From the NCBI RefSeq assembly GCF_008000995.1, contig NZ_CP042828.1:4082882-4146881 (forward strand): a stretch of DNA of 64,000 bases. The letters are read 5' to 3'. Under the pieces are notes generated by a model. That model worked only from the letters and a program-made list of their open reading frames with translations. It was not told the origin of the DNA and ran no database searches. Below are positions 1-13,476 of this stretch, piece after piece (the first letter of the stretch is position 1; each line of letters opens with the position of its first letter). The DNA comes from Ruania zhangjianzhongii. GTDB lineage: Bacteria; Actinomycetota; Actinomycetes; Actinomycetales; Beutenbergiaceae. The position numbers and the translations under genes were made by a program.

Positions 1-288
1 TTCGACTTCGGGCATGGCCTGCACTACCCCGTCACTCCAGAGCCGACGACCTTCACCGACCGGACTGGCCGCGGCCAGGACACCTACGAGATCCCGGCGG
101 TCCAGGGGGTGGATTATCTCGTCGACGGCGAACCCGCCGAGGCCGGGACGTACCGGAGTCCCCAGGACGTGACCGTGACCGCCGTGCCCGCCGAGGGGTA
201 CGAGCTGGTCGATGGGGCGGCGACCGAGTGGGCCTCAGACTTCACGCCGGGCATTCCCGGCGGGCCTCCGCCGGGGCACGCCGGGTAG
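1..288 (+). CDS. C-terminal fragment of a probable exported protein
   Basis: The reading frame is open from the first base of the window and closes with TAG at 286-288, giving 95 residues whose N-terminus lies outside the window. The visible part contains GVDYLVDGEPAEAGTY followed by QDVTVTAVPAEGYEL and ends in a Gly/Pro-rich tail. This pattern (YxVDGxP...GTY...VTVTAxPxxGYxL...W) resembles a small beta-rich module often found at the C-terminus of secreted actinobacterial hydrolases and surface proteins. The enzymatic part, if any, is not visible, so I assign no function. The stop codon lies inside a short tandem duplication. Confidence 0.6.
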   Translation, partial: FDFGHGLHYPVTPEPTTFTDRTGRGQDTYEIPAVQGVDYLVDGEPAEAGTYRSPQDVTVTAVPAEGYELVDGAATEWASDFTPGIPGGPPPGHAG

Positions 289-312
289 TCGCCGGGGCAC
301 GCCCGGGTAATC
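270..312. repeat. Two-copy 21/22-bp tandem repeat over a stop codon
   Basis: A unit beginning GCCGGGGCACGCC occurs at 270-290 and again at 291-312 with one extra C and one substitution. The first copy carries the TAG that ends the upstream reading frame; the second carries TAA. It looks like a local slippage duplication at the gene end, and no function is evident. Confidence 0.6.
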
Positions 313-363
313 GCCGGCGGGCCGGGCCTCGCGCCGGTCGAGGCACCGGCGGCCCCGCGCTAC

Positions 364-1755
364 CTACGGGTGCGTCATCGACATCACGTCGAGCGCGGCA
401 TCCAGCTGCTCGGCGGTGACCTCCCCACGCTCCACGTAGCCGAGGTCCTCCACAGCCTGGCGGATCGTGATGCCCTCGGCGATCGCGTGCTTGGCGATCT
501 TCGCCGCCGCCTCGTAGCCGATGTAGCGGTTCAACGGGGTGACGATCGACGGTGAGGACTCCGCGAGCGCTCGCGCGTGCTCCACATTGGCACTGATCCC
601 GTCCACGCACTTGGTGGCCAGGTGCTCCGACGCGGTGGCCAGCAGGGTGATCGACTCCAGGATGTTGCGGGCCATCACCGGCAGCATCACGTTCAGCTCG
701 AACGAGCCGGAGGTGCCGGCGAAGGCGATCGCGGCGTCATTGCCGATCACCTGGGCACAGACCATCAGCGTGGCCTCCGGGATCACCGGGTTCACCTTGC
801 CGGGCATGATCGAGGAACCAGGCTGCAGGTCCGGGATGGCGATCTCGCCGAGGCCGGTGCGCGGACCGGAACCCATCCAGCGCAGGTCGTTGCAGATCTT
901 CACCAGGGAGACCGCGATCGTGCGCAGCTGCCCGGAGGCCTCCACCAGGGAGTCCTGCGCGCTCTGCGCCTCGAAGTGGTTCGGCGCCTCGGAGAGCGGC
1001 AGCCCGGTGCGCTCGGCGATCAGTTCGATCACCCGGGGGGCGAACCCGACCGGGGTGTTGATCCCGGTGCCTACGGCGGTGCCACCCAACGGAAGCTCGG
1101 CAAGCCGCGGCAGAGCAGCGGCGATCCGGTCGATGCCGTTGCGGACCTGCTGGGCGTACCCGCCGAACTCCTGGCCGAGGGTCACCGGGGTGGCGTCCAT
1201 CAGGTGGGTGCGGCCGGCCTTGACCACCTCCGCGTACTCGTCGGCCTTGCGCTGCAGCGAGGCGGCGAGCGTCTCCAGGCCCGGCAGCAGCTCAGACATC
1301 ACCGCCTGGGTGGCGGCGATGTGGATGGAGGCCGGGAAGGTGTCATTGGAGGACTGCGAGGCGTTCACGTGGTCGTTCGGGTGGACCTCGAGCGCGTCGG
1401 TGCTGGCCAGGGTCGCGATCACTTCGTTGGCGTTCATGTTCGAGGAGGTGCCCGAACCGGTCTGGAACACGTCGATCGGGAAGTCATGGTCGAACTCACC
1501 GGCGATCACCCGGTCGGCAGCGGCCTGGATCGCCGCCGCACGCTCGGCGTCGAGCACCCCGTGCTCGGTGTTCGCCTGCGCGGCGGCGCGCTTGATCTGC
1601 GCGAGGGCCGCGATGTGGTGGGCGGAGATGCCGCTCCCAGAGATCTGGAAGTTCTCCACCGCCCGCTGGGTCTGCGCCCGGTAGGTGGCGTCTTTGGGCA
1701 CCCGCACCTCGCCCATCGTGTCGTGCTCGATGCGGTAGGCGGTCTCGTCGTTCAT
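364..1755 (-). CDS. fumC: Class II fumarate hydratase
   Basis: The 463-residue product is the normal length for iron-independent class II fumarase, which interconverts fumarate and L-malate in the cytosolic TCA cycle. Visible family motifs are [16 protein letters not shown] near residue 100, [16 protein letters not shown] with the active-site His near 186, and the signature loop [11 protein letters not shown] near 320 containing the catalytic serine. The start is the ATG of [20 protein letters not shown], where family homology begins. The frame stays open upstream for about 110 codons, but that sequence is unlike any fumarase and covers the next gene. The gene stands alone on this strand. Confidence 0.97.
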   Translation of the reverse strand: MNDETAYRIEHDTMGEVRVPKDATYRAQTQRAVENFQISGSGISAHHIAALAQIKRAAAQANTEHGVLDAERAAAIQAAADRVIAGEFDHDFPIDVFQTGSGTSSNMNANEVIATLASTDALEVHPNDHVNASQSSNDTFPASIHIAATQAVMSELLPGLETLAASLQRKADEYAEVVKAGRTHLMDATPVTLGQEFGGYAQQVRNGIDRIAAALPRLAELPLGGTAVGTGINTPVGFAPRVIELIAERTGLPLSEAPNHFEAQSAQDSLVEASGQLRTIAVSLVKICNDLRWMGSGPRTGLGEIAIPDLQPGSSIMPGKVNPVIPEATLMVCAQVIGNDAAIAFAGTSGSFELNVMLPVMARNILESITLLATASEHLATKCVDGISANVEHARALAESSPSIVTPLNRYIGYEAAAKIAKHAIAEGITIRQAVEDLGYVERGEVTAEQLDAALDVMSMTHP

Positions 1756-1881
1756 CAGCTGGTCATTGCTCCGGTTCGCTGGGTTTGTGGCCTGGGGCCA
1801 GTATCGCACCGGGCCACGGGCACCTAGCACCCGGTCGCTGACACTCGGCGACGGAACAGATCCTCGCTGTCCCAGGTTGCA

Positions 1882-2340
1882 GTGCACATGGCACAGAGCG
1901 GAATAGACCGACAGGACTACATCCAGCCCGCAGAGGGCTGGGTGCGCAAGCAGCTCGACGCGATCGACGGAGCCGGCGGGAACACCTCCGCCGCACAGGT
2001 CCAGGGACGACCTGTGGTGGTCGTGACGATGATCGGGGCGCGCTCGGGCCGGCCGCGTCGGGTTCCGCTGATGCGGGTGGAGCACGAGGGGTGCTACCTA
2101 GCCGTGGCGAGCAAGGGCGGCGCACCCGCCGACCCGCAGTGGGTGGCCAACATCCGCGCCCACCCCGACGAGATCCGGGTGCTCGACGGAACCACCGAGA
2201 CAGCGATGACCAGCCGCCAGCTCACCGGCGAGGAGCGCGCCACCTGGTGGGATCGCGGGGTCGTGGCGTTCCCGTCCTACGCCGACTACCAGCGCAAGAC
2301 CGACCGCGAGATCCCGGTCTTCCTCCTCGAGCCGCGCTGA
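1882..2340 (+). CDS. DUF385/Ddn-like nitroreductase-quinone reductase family protein
   Basis: A 152-residue cytosolic protein with the DUF385 core: [20 protein letters not shown] followed by [20 protein letters not shown] and a conserved HP (residues about 45-100). This split-barrel family includes the deazaflavin (F420)-dependent nitroreductase Ddn of mycobacteria, and many members reduce quinones or nitro compounds with F420H2. The actual substrate cannot be read from sequence. GTG at 1882 has an AGG five bases upstream; ATG at 1888 is an alternative two codons later. It is divergent from fumC with a 126-bp gap. Confidence 0.85.
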   Translation: MHMAQSGIDRQDYIQPAEGWVRKQLDAIDGAGGNTSAAQVQGRPVVVVTMIGARSGRPRRVPLMRVEHEGCYLAVASKGGAPADPQWVANIRAHPDEIRVLDGTTETAMTSRQLTGEERATWWDRGVVAFPSYADYQRKTDREIPVFLLEPR

Positions 2341-2391
2341 ACCGCCGACCACAACCCTCGGCTCGATAGGGCACTGCGGGAGACTGTCCAC

Positions 2392-3015
2392 ATGGTTGAC
2401 CTTGAGGACGTCGTCACCGCAGCGGAAGCCTTGCTACCGCTCGGTGAACGGGCAGACGGGAACCCGGCATGGCAGTCGGCGGCTGCGCCGACGTCGTGGA
2501 GCGCAGCGCACACTGTCGAGCACATCGCTGACGCGTTGACCTTCTACGCCGGTCAGATCGCTCGACGAGCCGACCGGCGGTTGCCGGTCCTGCGCGATGG
2601 CCGGGCTGCTCCGCCGGGCGAGCAACTGGACAACGTCCTGACCGCGGCACATGTGTTGACCGGACAATTGCGCTGTCTCGGCGCTGAGCGCGCCTGGCAT
2701 CCCAGCGGGCTGGCCGATGCCGCTGGTTGGGCCGGGATGGCAGTCACCGAAGTGCTGGTGCACGGCACCGACGCTGCCCGCGCCGTCGGAGTGAGGCTGG
2801 AGCTTCCCGCCGCGGTGTGCGCGCGCACTGTCGCACGCGTGTTCCCGTGGATTGATCGAAGTCTGGCGCCGCCGGCAGAATTGCTGCTCGGCGTGACCGG
2901 CCGGCTCGCCGTTCCTGGTGTGCCGTCGGACCCGGGATGGTGGTGGCAGTCGGCGCCTTTGCAGGAGTGGGACGGCACCCCGCAACGACGCGATATTTCG
3001 CCCGGGTGGCTGTGA
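2392..3015 (+). CDS. DinB-like / mycothiol-dependent maleylpyruvate isomerase family protein
   Basis: The 207-residue product shows the helical-bundle pattern of the DinB/MDMPI superfamily: HTVEHIADALTFYAGQIARR near residue 40 and the hallmark VTEVLVHGTDAARAVG near 120, where the His residues would form a metal site. Members use mycothiol, the actinobacterial low-molecular-weight thiol, or bind divalent metal. The lone Trp/Pro-rich tail (WWWQSAPLQEWDG) is typical of actinobacterial members. The specific reaction is unknown. It follows the DUF385 gene on the same strand after 51 bp, so co-transcription is plausible. Confidence 0.75.
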   Translation: MVDLEDVVTAAEALLPLGERADGNPAWQSAAAPTSWSAAHTVEHIADALTFYAGQIARRADRRLPVLRDGRAAPPGEQLDNVLTAAHVLTGQLRCLGAERAWHPSGLADAAGWAGMAVTEVLVHGTDAARAVGVRLELPAAVCARTVARVFPWIDRSLAPPAELLLGVTGRLAVPGVPSDPGWWWQSAPLQEWDGTPQRRDISPGWL

Positions 3016-3142
3016 GCGCCGGACCTACTCCAGGAACTCGGTCCCGTGTCGCGGCCGGCTCAGTCCGCAGCCGTTCCAGGGATCGACGACGGCGGAGCCG
3101 CCCTGGTCTGTCGCCGCACGGATCCGGGTGGTCACCCGGGCG

Positions 3143-4267
3143 TCACCGCGGGGCGTACGGGGAGAGCACGACCTCCACCCGCTGGAACTCCTTCACGTCG
3201 GAGTAGCCCGTGGTGGCCATCGCTCGGCACAGTGCGCCGAACATGTTCAGCGTGCCATCGGCGCGGTTGCCGGGGCCGAGGAGGATCTGCTCCAGCGTGC
3301 CCACCGTGCCCACTCGGACCCGCTCGCCCCGGGGCAGCTGGGGGTGGTGCGCCTCCGAGCCCCAGTGCCAGCCACGGCCCGGTGCCTCCTCGGCACGGGC
3401 AAGCGCCGCGCCGAGCATCACCGCGTCGGCACCGCAACCGATCGCCTTGACCAGGTCGCCGCTGCGGCCCACGCCACCATCGGCGATCACATGCACGTAC
3501 CGGCCACCGGACTCGTCCAGGTAGTCCCGGCGGGCGGCGGCCACGTCCGCAACGGCGCTGGCCATCGGAGCGTGGATGCCCAGAGTCTGCCGGGTGGTGT
3601 GCGCAGCACCGCCGCCGAATCCGACCAGCACACCGGCCGCACCGGTGCGCATCAGATGGAGGGCCGCCGTGTAGGTGGCTGCCCCGCCGACGATCACGGG
3701 AACATCGAGCTCGTAGATGAACCGCTTCAGGTTCAGCGGCTCGGCCTGGCCGGAGACGTGCTCAGCAGAGACCGTGGTGCCGCGGATGACGAACAGGTCC
3801 ACCCCGGCATCCACGACCGTGCGCCAGTGCTCCTGGGTGCGCTGCGGTGACAGGGCACCGGCCACGGTCACCCCCGCGGCACGGATCTCCTTCAGCCGTT
3901 GGGTGATCAGCTCGGGGATGATCGGGGCCGAGTACAGCTCCTGCATCCTCGCGGTGGCGCTCTCCGGCGAGAGCTGGCTGATCTCGGCGAGCAGGTCGTC
4001 CGGCGACTCGTACCGTGTCCACAGACCCTCGAGGTCGATCACGCCGATGCCACCGAGCTTGCCGAGGGTGATCGCGGTGGCCGGGCTCATCACCGAGTCC
4101 ATCGGCGCCGCGAGCACCGGCAGGTCCACCTGGTAGGCGTCGATCTGCCACGCGATCGACACTTCCTCCGGGTCACGGGTGCGCCGGGACGGCACCACCG
4201 CGATGTCGTCGAAGGAGTAGGCGCGGCGACCCCGCTTACCTCGGCCGATCTCGATCTCGTTGCTCAC
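3143..4267 (-). CDS. guaB3: GuaB3 family IMP dehydrogenase-related protein
   Basis: The 374-residue TIM-barrel protein begins EIGRGKRGRRAYSFDDIAVVP and lacks the CBS domains of true IMP dehydrogenase, as is usual for GuaB3. GGxGVIDLEGLWTRYE and GGRYVHVIADGG are family hallmarks. The loop that in GuaB reads GPGSICTTR, with the catalytic Cys, reads GGGAAHTTR here, so His sits at the Cys position. Cyanobacterial GuaB3 has been described as a GMP reductase, but with this Cys absent IMPDH or GMPR chemistry is doubtful. It lies close to guaB, as in other actinobacteria. Confidence 0.9.
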   Translation of the reverse strand: MSNEIEIGRGKRGRRAYSFDDIAVVPSRRTRDPEEVSIAWQIDAYQVDLPVLAAPMDSVMSPATAITLGKLGGIGVIDLEGLWTRYESPDDLLAEISQLSPESATARMQELYSAPIIPELITQRLKEIRAAGVTVAGALSPQRTQEHWRTVVDAGVDLFVIRGTTVSAEHVSGQAEPLNLKRFIYELDVPVIVGGAATYTAALHLMRTGAAGVLVGFGGGAAHTTRQTLGIHAPMASAVADVAAARRDYLDESGGRYVHVIADGGVGRSGDLVKAIGCGADAVMLGAALARAEEAPGRGWHWGSEAHHPQLPRGERVRVGTVGTLEQILLGPGNRADGTLNMFGALCRAMATTGYSDVKEFQRVEVVLSPYAPR

Positions 4268-4411
4268 CCCAGCAGGTTACCCGTCAGTGACGATCCGCAC
4301 GGACTCTCGGCCGCTGACCAGCACCGATTTTCTCCCGTCGGCGAGTACGACCGGGCATTGTCGGTGGGCTGTGGCAGCGTGAGGGCCATCGACGGACGAA
4401 GCGAGGCGACG

Positions 4412-5149
4412 ATGACTTGGATGGATGGCCCACTGCTGGGGTTCGACACCGAGACGACCGGCGTGAACCCGTTCCGGGACCGGATCGTGACCGCAGCCCT
4501 GGTGGGACGCGGTCAGCACGGCACCGAGGAACGTACCTGGCTGATCGATCCAGGGGTAGAGATCCCGGAGCAGGCTGCGGCGATCCACGGCATCAGCACC
4601 GAGTACGCACGCGAGCACGGGATGGCGCCGCGCAAAGCGCTGGCACAGCTCTCCGCCGAGCTGGTGGCCGCGTTCTCCCGGAACATCCCGGTGGTGGCCT
4701 ACAACGCCGCCTTCGACCTGACCATCATCGAGCGAGAGCTGGAACGGCACCACTTGCCCACGATCGGTGAGCGGCTCGGCCGGCCACTGGCGCCCGTGCT
4801 GGATCCGTTGGTCCTCGACCGCGGTCTGGACCGCTACCGCAAGGGCAAGCGGAAGCTGGTGGACCTGTGCGGCCACTACGGCGTGCAGGAGTCGGGCGCA
4901 CTACACACTGCGGATGTGGACGTGGCCGCCACCCTGGATGTCCTCGCCGCGCAGGCGAAGGTGCACCCGCAGATCATCGAGCGGAGCTTGGTCGACCTGC
5001 ACGAGTGGCAGTCGAGCAAGCATCGGGAATGGGCCACCGGGTTCAACGAGTGGCGCAGCCGGCAGGGCCTGGATGGCCCCGGCGCTGGGCTGGAGTGGCC
5101 GCTGCACACGGTGGAGGAAGGGGCGGCTCCGGCGCAGAAGAGCGCCTGA
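4412..5149 (+). CDS. DnaQ-like 3'-5' exonuclease
   Basis: The 245-residue product is a DEDD-family exonuclease. Exo I is FDTETTGVNP (residues about 10-19), Exo II is NAAFDLTIIERE near 95, and Exo III is HTADVDVAAT near 167 with the His and Asp of the DEDDh subtype. Such proteins remove nucleotides from DNA or RNA 3' ends using two metal ions; the closest annotated relatives are stand-alone DNA polymerase III epsilon-like proteins. No BRCT or helicase domain is attached. The start is the ATG of MTWMDGPLLGF; the open frame upstream overlaps guaB3 and is not homologous. Confidence 0.9.
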   Translation: MTWMDGPLLGFDTETTGVNPFRDRIVTAALVGRGQHGTEERTWLIDPGVEIPEQAAAIHGISTEYAREHGMAPRKALAQLSAELVAAFSRNIPVVAYNAAFDLTIIERELERHHLPTIGERLGRPLAPVLDPLVLDRGLDRYRKGKRKLVDLCGHYGVQESGALHTADVDVAATLDVLAAQAKVHPQIIERSLVDLHEWQSSKHREWATGFNEWRSRQGLDGPGAGLEWPLHTVEEGAAPAQKSA

Positions 5150-5194
5150 TGAACAGTGCGTCGCCACCGACGACCTGACACTGATCGGAATCCG

Positions 5195-5397
5195 TCACAG
5201 GGACCAGAGCGCGGCGATCGGCAGCGCCGTGATGCGATCGCCAAGAGCACGGGCGTGTTCGCCCGTGTGCAGGACGTAGCCGCCGACGAATCGATCCCCA
5301 AGCGATCACGCAGCGCGCGCAGCCCCGCGACGTCCGTGCTCCGGACCGTCGCCGCGGCCTTCACTTCGATCGCCACGACGCGGCCGTCGGGTGCCTT
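5195..5397 (-). pseudogene. Remnant C-terminus of a DUF4143-type ATPase, frameshifted
   Basis: Read on the minus strand from the guaB stop codon, this segment encodes DGRVVAIEVKAAATV then DVAGLRALRDRLG in one frame and RFVGGYVLHTGEH, LGDRITALPIAALWSL and a stop in the next. Together they match the C-terminal PD-(D/E)xK-like part of AAA-DUF4143 proteins (IEVK core). The frame changes at the C-run 5296-5299, consistent with loss of one base. Everything N-terminal is absent because guaB abuts directly. It is a decayed gene fragment, not an expressed protein. Confidence 0.75.
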
Positions 5398-7901
<2,504 letters not shown>

Positions 7902-7904
7902 CAC

Positions 7905-8233
7905 TGACTCCTCTCCAGGAACTGTTGCGCGCAGCACGGAGCAGTCGCGGTGCGCCCGATCGCCCCACACAACTGGGACTGACTTGAGATTACGTGGCGG
8001 ACCGTTCTTGAACAACTTGACCGGACCGCACGACCGATTTGTGCACGGGTCTTGAACAACTTCTGAATGAGTTGTAGGTTGGCTGCACGCGATGAGGACA
8101 GCGACCGACCATCGGAAGCCCCGAGTCACTGGGAGGAAGCTCCATCGCAAAGAACGACTAGAGCACGACGGTCCATCCGGACCGGCAGGGTGCAGTCCCG
8201 GCCGGCCCGGCCAAGCGAACGGAAGGTGGCATC
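7905..8233. other. Divergent regulatory region between MerR-type and WhiB genes
   Basis: No gene was found here. The region carries two direct copies of CTTGAACAACTT, at 8008-8019 and 8051-8062, 43 bp apart. The second copy contains the -35 element of the WhiB promoter. The repeats are candidate operator sites for the adjacent MerR-type regulator or another factor; this is inference from position. The leader downstream of the promoter is about 150 nt and contains no convincing small ORF. Confidence 0.5.
8052..8080 (+). promoter_or_regulatory. Promoter of the WhiB gene
   Basis: TTGAAC at 8052-8057 and TAGGTT at 8075-8080 are separated by exactly 17 bp, a good housekeeping-sigma arrangement. 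The -35 is embedded in the second CTTGAACAACTT repeat, so a protein bound to that repeat would interfere with RNA polymerase or position it. Confidence 0.55.
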
Positions 8234-8524
8234 GTGGCAGAGCTTTCAAGGCTTCCCGGCCCGATTATGGATCTGTGGGAGTGGCAGTATCAGGGCGCGT
8301 GCCGACAGACCGGTGACGAGCAGTTCTTCCACCCCGAGGGCGAGCGCGGCGCGGCACGGCGCCGTCGCGATGCGAACGCCAAGACCATCTGCGCCACCTG
8401 TCCGGTCATCCAGCAGTGCCGCGAGCACGCACTCCAGGTGCGCGAGCCGTACGGCGTCTGGGGCGGACTCACCGAGGAGGAGCGCTCAGGCATCCTCGCG
8501 CGGCAGGCTCCGGCGGCGAGCTGA
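8234..8524 (+). CDS. whiB3: WhiB family iron-sulfur transcription factor, WhiB3/WhiD-like
   Basis: The 96-residue protein has the four cluster-binding cysteines C23, C53, C56 and C62 (CxxC plus flanking Cys), followed by the G-V-W-G-G turn at 74-78 and a basic C-terminus. The N-terminus LPGPxxDxWxWQxxGxCR and FFHPxGERGxAR match WhiB3/WhiD better than WhiB1 or WhmD. These proteins carry a redox- and NO-sensitive [4Fe-4S] cluster and act with the housekeeping sigma factor on redox or developmental genes. The start is GTG at 8234 with GGAAGG upstream. It is divergent from the MerR-type regulator. Confidence 0.92.
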   Translation: MAELSRLPGPIMDLWEWQYQGACRQTGDEQFFHPEGERGAARRRRDANAKTICATCPVIQQCREHALQVREPYGVWGGLTEEERSGILARQAPAAS

Positions 8525-8643
8525 GGCGCACGACTTCCCTCGGCGCACCTCTCCCCTCGGCGCCCCTCCCCCGCGAGTGGCCAAAGTCTGTTGGCGGAGC
8601 ATCCTCCAGGCAACGAATTCTGACCAGTCGGCGACACACACGA

Positions 8644-8678
8644 CGAAGGCTCCGACCCATAGCGGGTCGGAGCCTTCG
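8644..8678. terminator. Bidirectional stem-loop terminator
   Basis: A perfect 15-bp stem (CGAAGGCTCCGACCC at 8644-8658 with its complement at 8664-8678) closes a 5-nt ATAGC loop between the convergent WhiB and groES genes. There is no T-run, as is common for actinobacterial intrinsic terminators. Confidence 0.85.
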
Positions 8679-8695
8679 CGCGTCAGCTCAGTGAG

Positions 8696-8992
8696 TCACT
8701 TCTGGACCACGGCGAGCACGTCGCGGGCGGAGAGAATGAGGTACTCCTCGCCGGCGTACTTCACCTCGGTGCCGCCGTACTTGCTGTAGATGACAACGTC
8801 GCCCTCGGCGACGTCCAGCGGGACGCGGTTGCCGTTGTCGTCGACCCGACCCGGGCCGATCGCCAGCACCTCACCCTCCTGGGGCTTTTCCTGAGCGGTG
8901 TCCGGGATAACGAGCCCGGACGCGGTGGTCTGCTCGGCCTCGAGCGTCTTGACGACGATCCGGTCCTCGAGCGGCTTGATGGAGACCGACAC
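8696..8992 (-). CDS. groES: Co-chaperonin GroES (Cpn10)
   Basis: The 98-residue protein [20 protein letters not shown]...[15 protein letters not shown] is a full-length GroES, the heptameric lid of the GroEL folding chamber. The mobile loop ([19 protein letters not shown], about residues 17-35) is intact. The start is GTG at 8992 with GGGGAGG seven bases upstream; an upstream ATG in frame lies before that ribosome site. groEL does not follow: the next gene downstream is the convergent WhiB gene, so the main chaperonin must be encoded elsewhere. It is controlled by the CIRCE promoter upstream. Confidence 0.97.
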   Translation of the reverse strand: MSVSIKPLEDRIVVKTLEAEQTTASGLVIPDTAQEKPQEGEVLAIGPGRVDDNGNRVPLDVAEGDVVIYSKYGGTEVKYAGEEYLILSARDVLAVVQK

Positions 8993-9131
8993 TGCGGACC
9001 TCCCCTTCGCATGAGTGGTGAACATTGACAAAGCTCTCCCGCCGCCTCAGCACCCAACCGCCGTCGCGGGGGCCGGTCAGGACTGGTGCGTGCGGGTGAA
9101 CGCTCCCTCCGAAGAAGAAGCCTCGTGTCTA

Positions 9132-9160
9132 AATCTAGGCACCTGTTAGCACTCGGTCAA
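9132..9160 (-). promoter_or_regulatory. groES promoter
   Basis: On the minus strand TTGACC (complement of 9155-9160) and TAGATT (complement of 9132-9137) are spaced by 17 bp. The -35 box falls inside the CIRCE spacer, which explains how HrcA binding would block transcription. The resulting leader is about 135 nt. Confidence 0.8.
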
Positions 9161-9172
9161 GGCGAGTGCTAA
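9146..9172. promoter_or_regulatory. CIRCE heat-shock operator (HrcA site)
   Basis: TTAGCACTC (9146-9154), a 9-bp spacer and GAGTGCTAA (9164-9172) are an exact match to the CIRCE consensus. CIRCE is bound by the HrcA repressor, which is inactivated on heat shock when GroEL is titrated. It overlaps both the groES -35 element and the last codons and stop (9169-9171) of the TetR gene. Confidence 0.97.
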
Positions 9173-9891
9173 AGCGAGTCGACGGCGGGGTCCACTCCAC
9201 CGTCGTAGTCACCTGGCTCCGGGGCCGCCTGCGGCGGGCATGCGCGCCACTGCTGGCGCAGCATGGCGATGTCGGTGAGCACCGCAGCGTCGGTGACCAC
9301 GAGCGCGAAGTAGTCCCGCAGAATCTGTGCCGCGCTGATCACCTCGGGCTCGTGCAGCGAGTGCAGTTGCACTCCGTCCCAGAGCGCTACCACTGTGGCT
9401 GCGGCGGTCTTCGGGTCCACCCCCGGGCGCAGCAGTCCGGCCGCGGCCAGCTCCTCGAACTCGGCGGCGATCCCCTCCCGTACCTTCGCGAACCGGGAGG
9501 CGAAGTACTCCTGGGCCGGGTGGCCCCGGGTGGCCGACTCGGCGCTGAGCACCGCGTACAGCTGGATCAGGTGCGGGATCTCCTCGTTCGCCACTGCCTG
9601 ACCCACCACCCGGTCGGGGAACCCGCGCACTCCGGCGTTCCCGCCGGTGAACTTGTGCGCGTCCCGGTGGGCCATCGTCGCCCAGAGCAGTTCCTGCTTG
9701 CTGCCGAAAAAGTGCAGCAGGCTCGAGGGGCTCATCCCCGCCTCGGCCGCGATCTGCCGGATCGTGGCGCCGCGGTAGCCGTCCCTGGAGAACGCCTGCG
9801 CCGCCGCGGTCACGATCCGCCGGCGCCGCTCGGCAGACTTGCGGTAGTGCCCCCGCGGGCCGCGCGGAACGGACGCTGCTGCCACCTGCAC
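9169..9891 (-). CDS. TetR family transcriptional regulator
   Basis: A 240-residue protein with an N-terminal TetR helix-turn-helix (RRRRIVTAAAQAFSRDGYRGATIRQIAAEAGMSxSSLLHFFGSKQELL, residues about 22-68) and an all-helical ligand-binding domain. The inducer is unknown. It is divergent from a beta-galactosidase gene with a 315-bp gap, so control of that gene by a sugar or other ligand is a reasonable guess. The unusually acidic/Pro tail PQAAPEPGDYDGGVDPAVDSL is read through the CIRCE element; the TAG stop lies inside the CIRCE right arm. Confidence 0.88.
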   Translation of the reverse strand: MQVAAASVPRGPRGHYRKSAERRRRIVTAAAQAFSRDGYRGATIRQIAAEAGMSPSSLLHFFGSKQELLWATMAHRDAHKFTGGNAGVRGFPDRVVGQAVANEEIPHLIQLYAVLSAESATRGHPAQEYFASRFAKVREGIAAEFEELAAAGLLRPGVDPKTAAATVVALWDGVQLHSLHEPEVISAAQILRDYFALVVTDAAVLTDIAMLRQQWRACPPQAAPEPGDYDGGVDPAVDSL

Positions 9892-13353
<3,462 letters not shown>

Positions 13354-13383
13354 CCCGGGGCGCCGCCCACCCGACACCCATCT

Positions 13384-13443
13384 GAGTACCGATTGAGCAT
13401 CTGAGGGCCGAAAGTTCGGTCCTCAGATGCTCAATCAGTACTC
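13384..13443. terminator. 60-bp near-perfect palindrome, probable bidirectional terminator
   Basis: The 29-bp arms 13384-13412 and 13415-13443 are complementary apart from two positions and leave only two unpaired bases. It lies between the convergent beta-galactosidase and PrsW genes, as a terminator would. The stem is roughly twice as long and clearly more AT-rich than the other terminators in the window, so it may instead be a small palindromic element. One imperfect pair is G-T and the other C-A on the plus strand. Confidence 0.7.
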
Positions 13444-13476
13444 AAACGAACGGTCGCGCGATGCAGCGACGGCCAC

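Noticed and set aside
577..1827. Long plus-strand open frame of 416 codons antisense to fumC
   Set aside because: Composition is His/Gly/Arg-rich shadow coding with no homology pattern, and it lies wholly opposite a well-supported gene. Similar frames opposite the ThuA/PQQ gene (20461-22869) and the kinase/ABC operon (34812-37658) were dropped for the same reason.
5150..5197. Small plus-strand gene after the exonuclease
   Set aside because: The open frame there is the reverse of the DUF4143 remnant and has no ribosome site.
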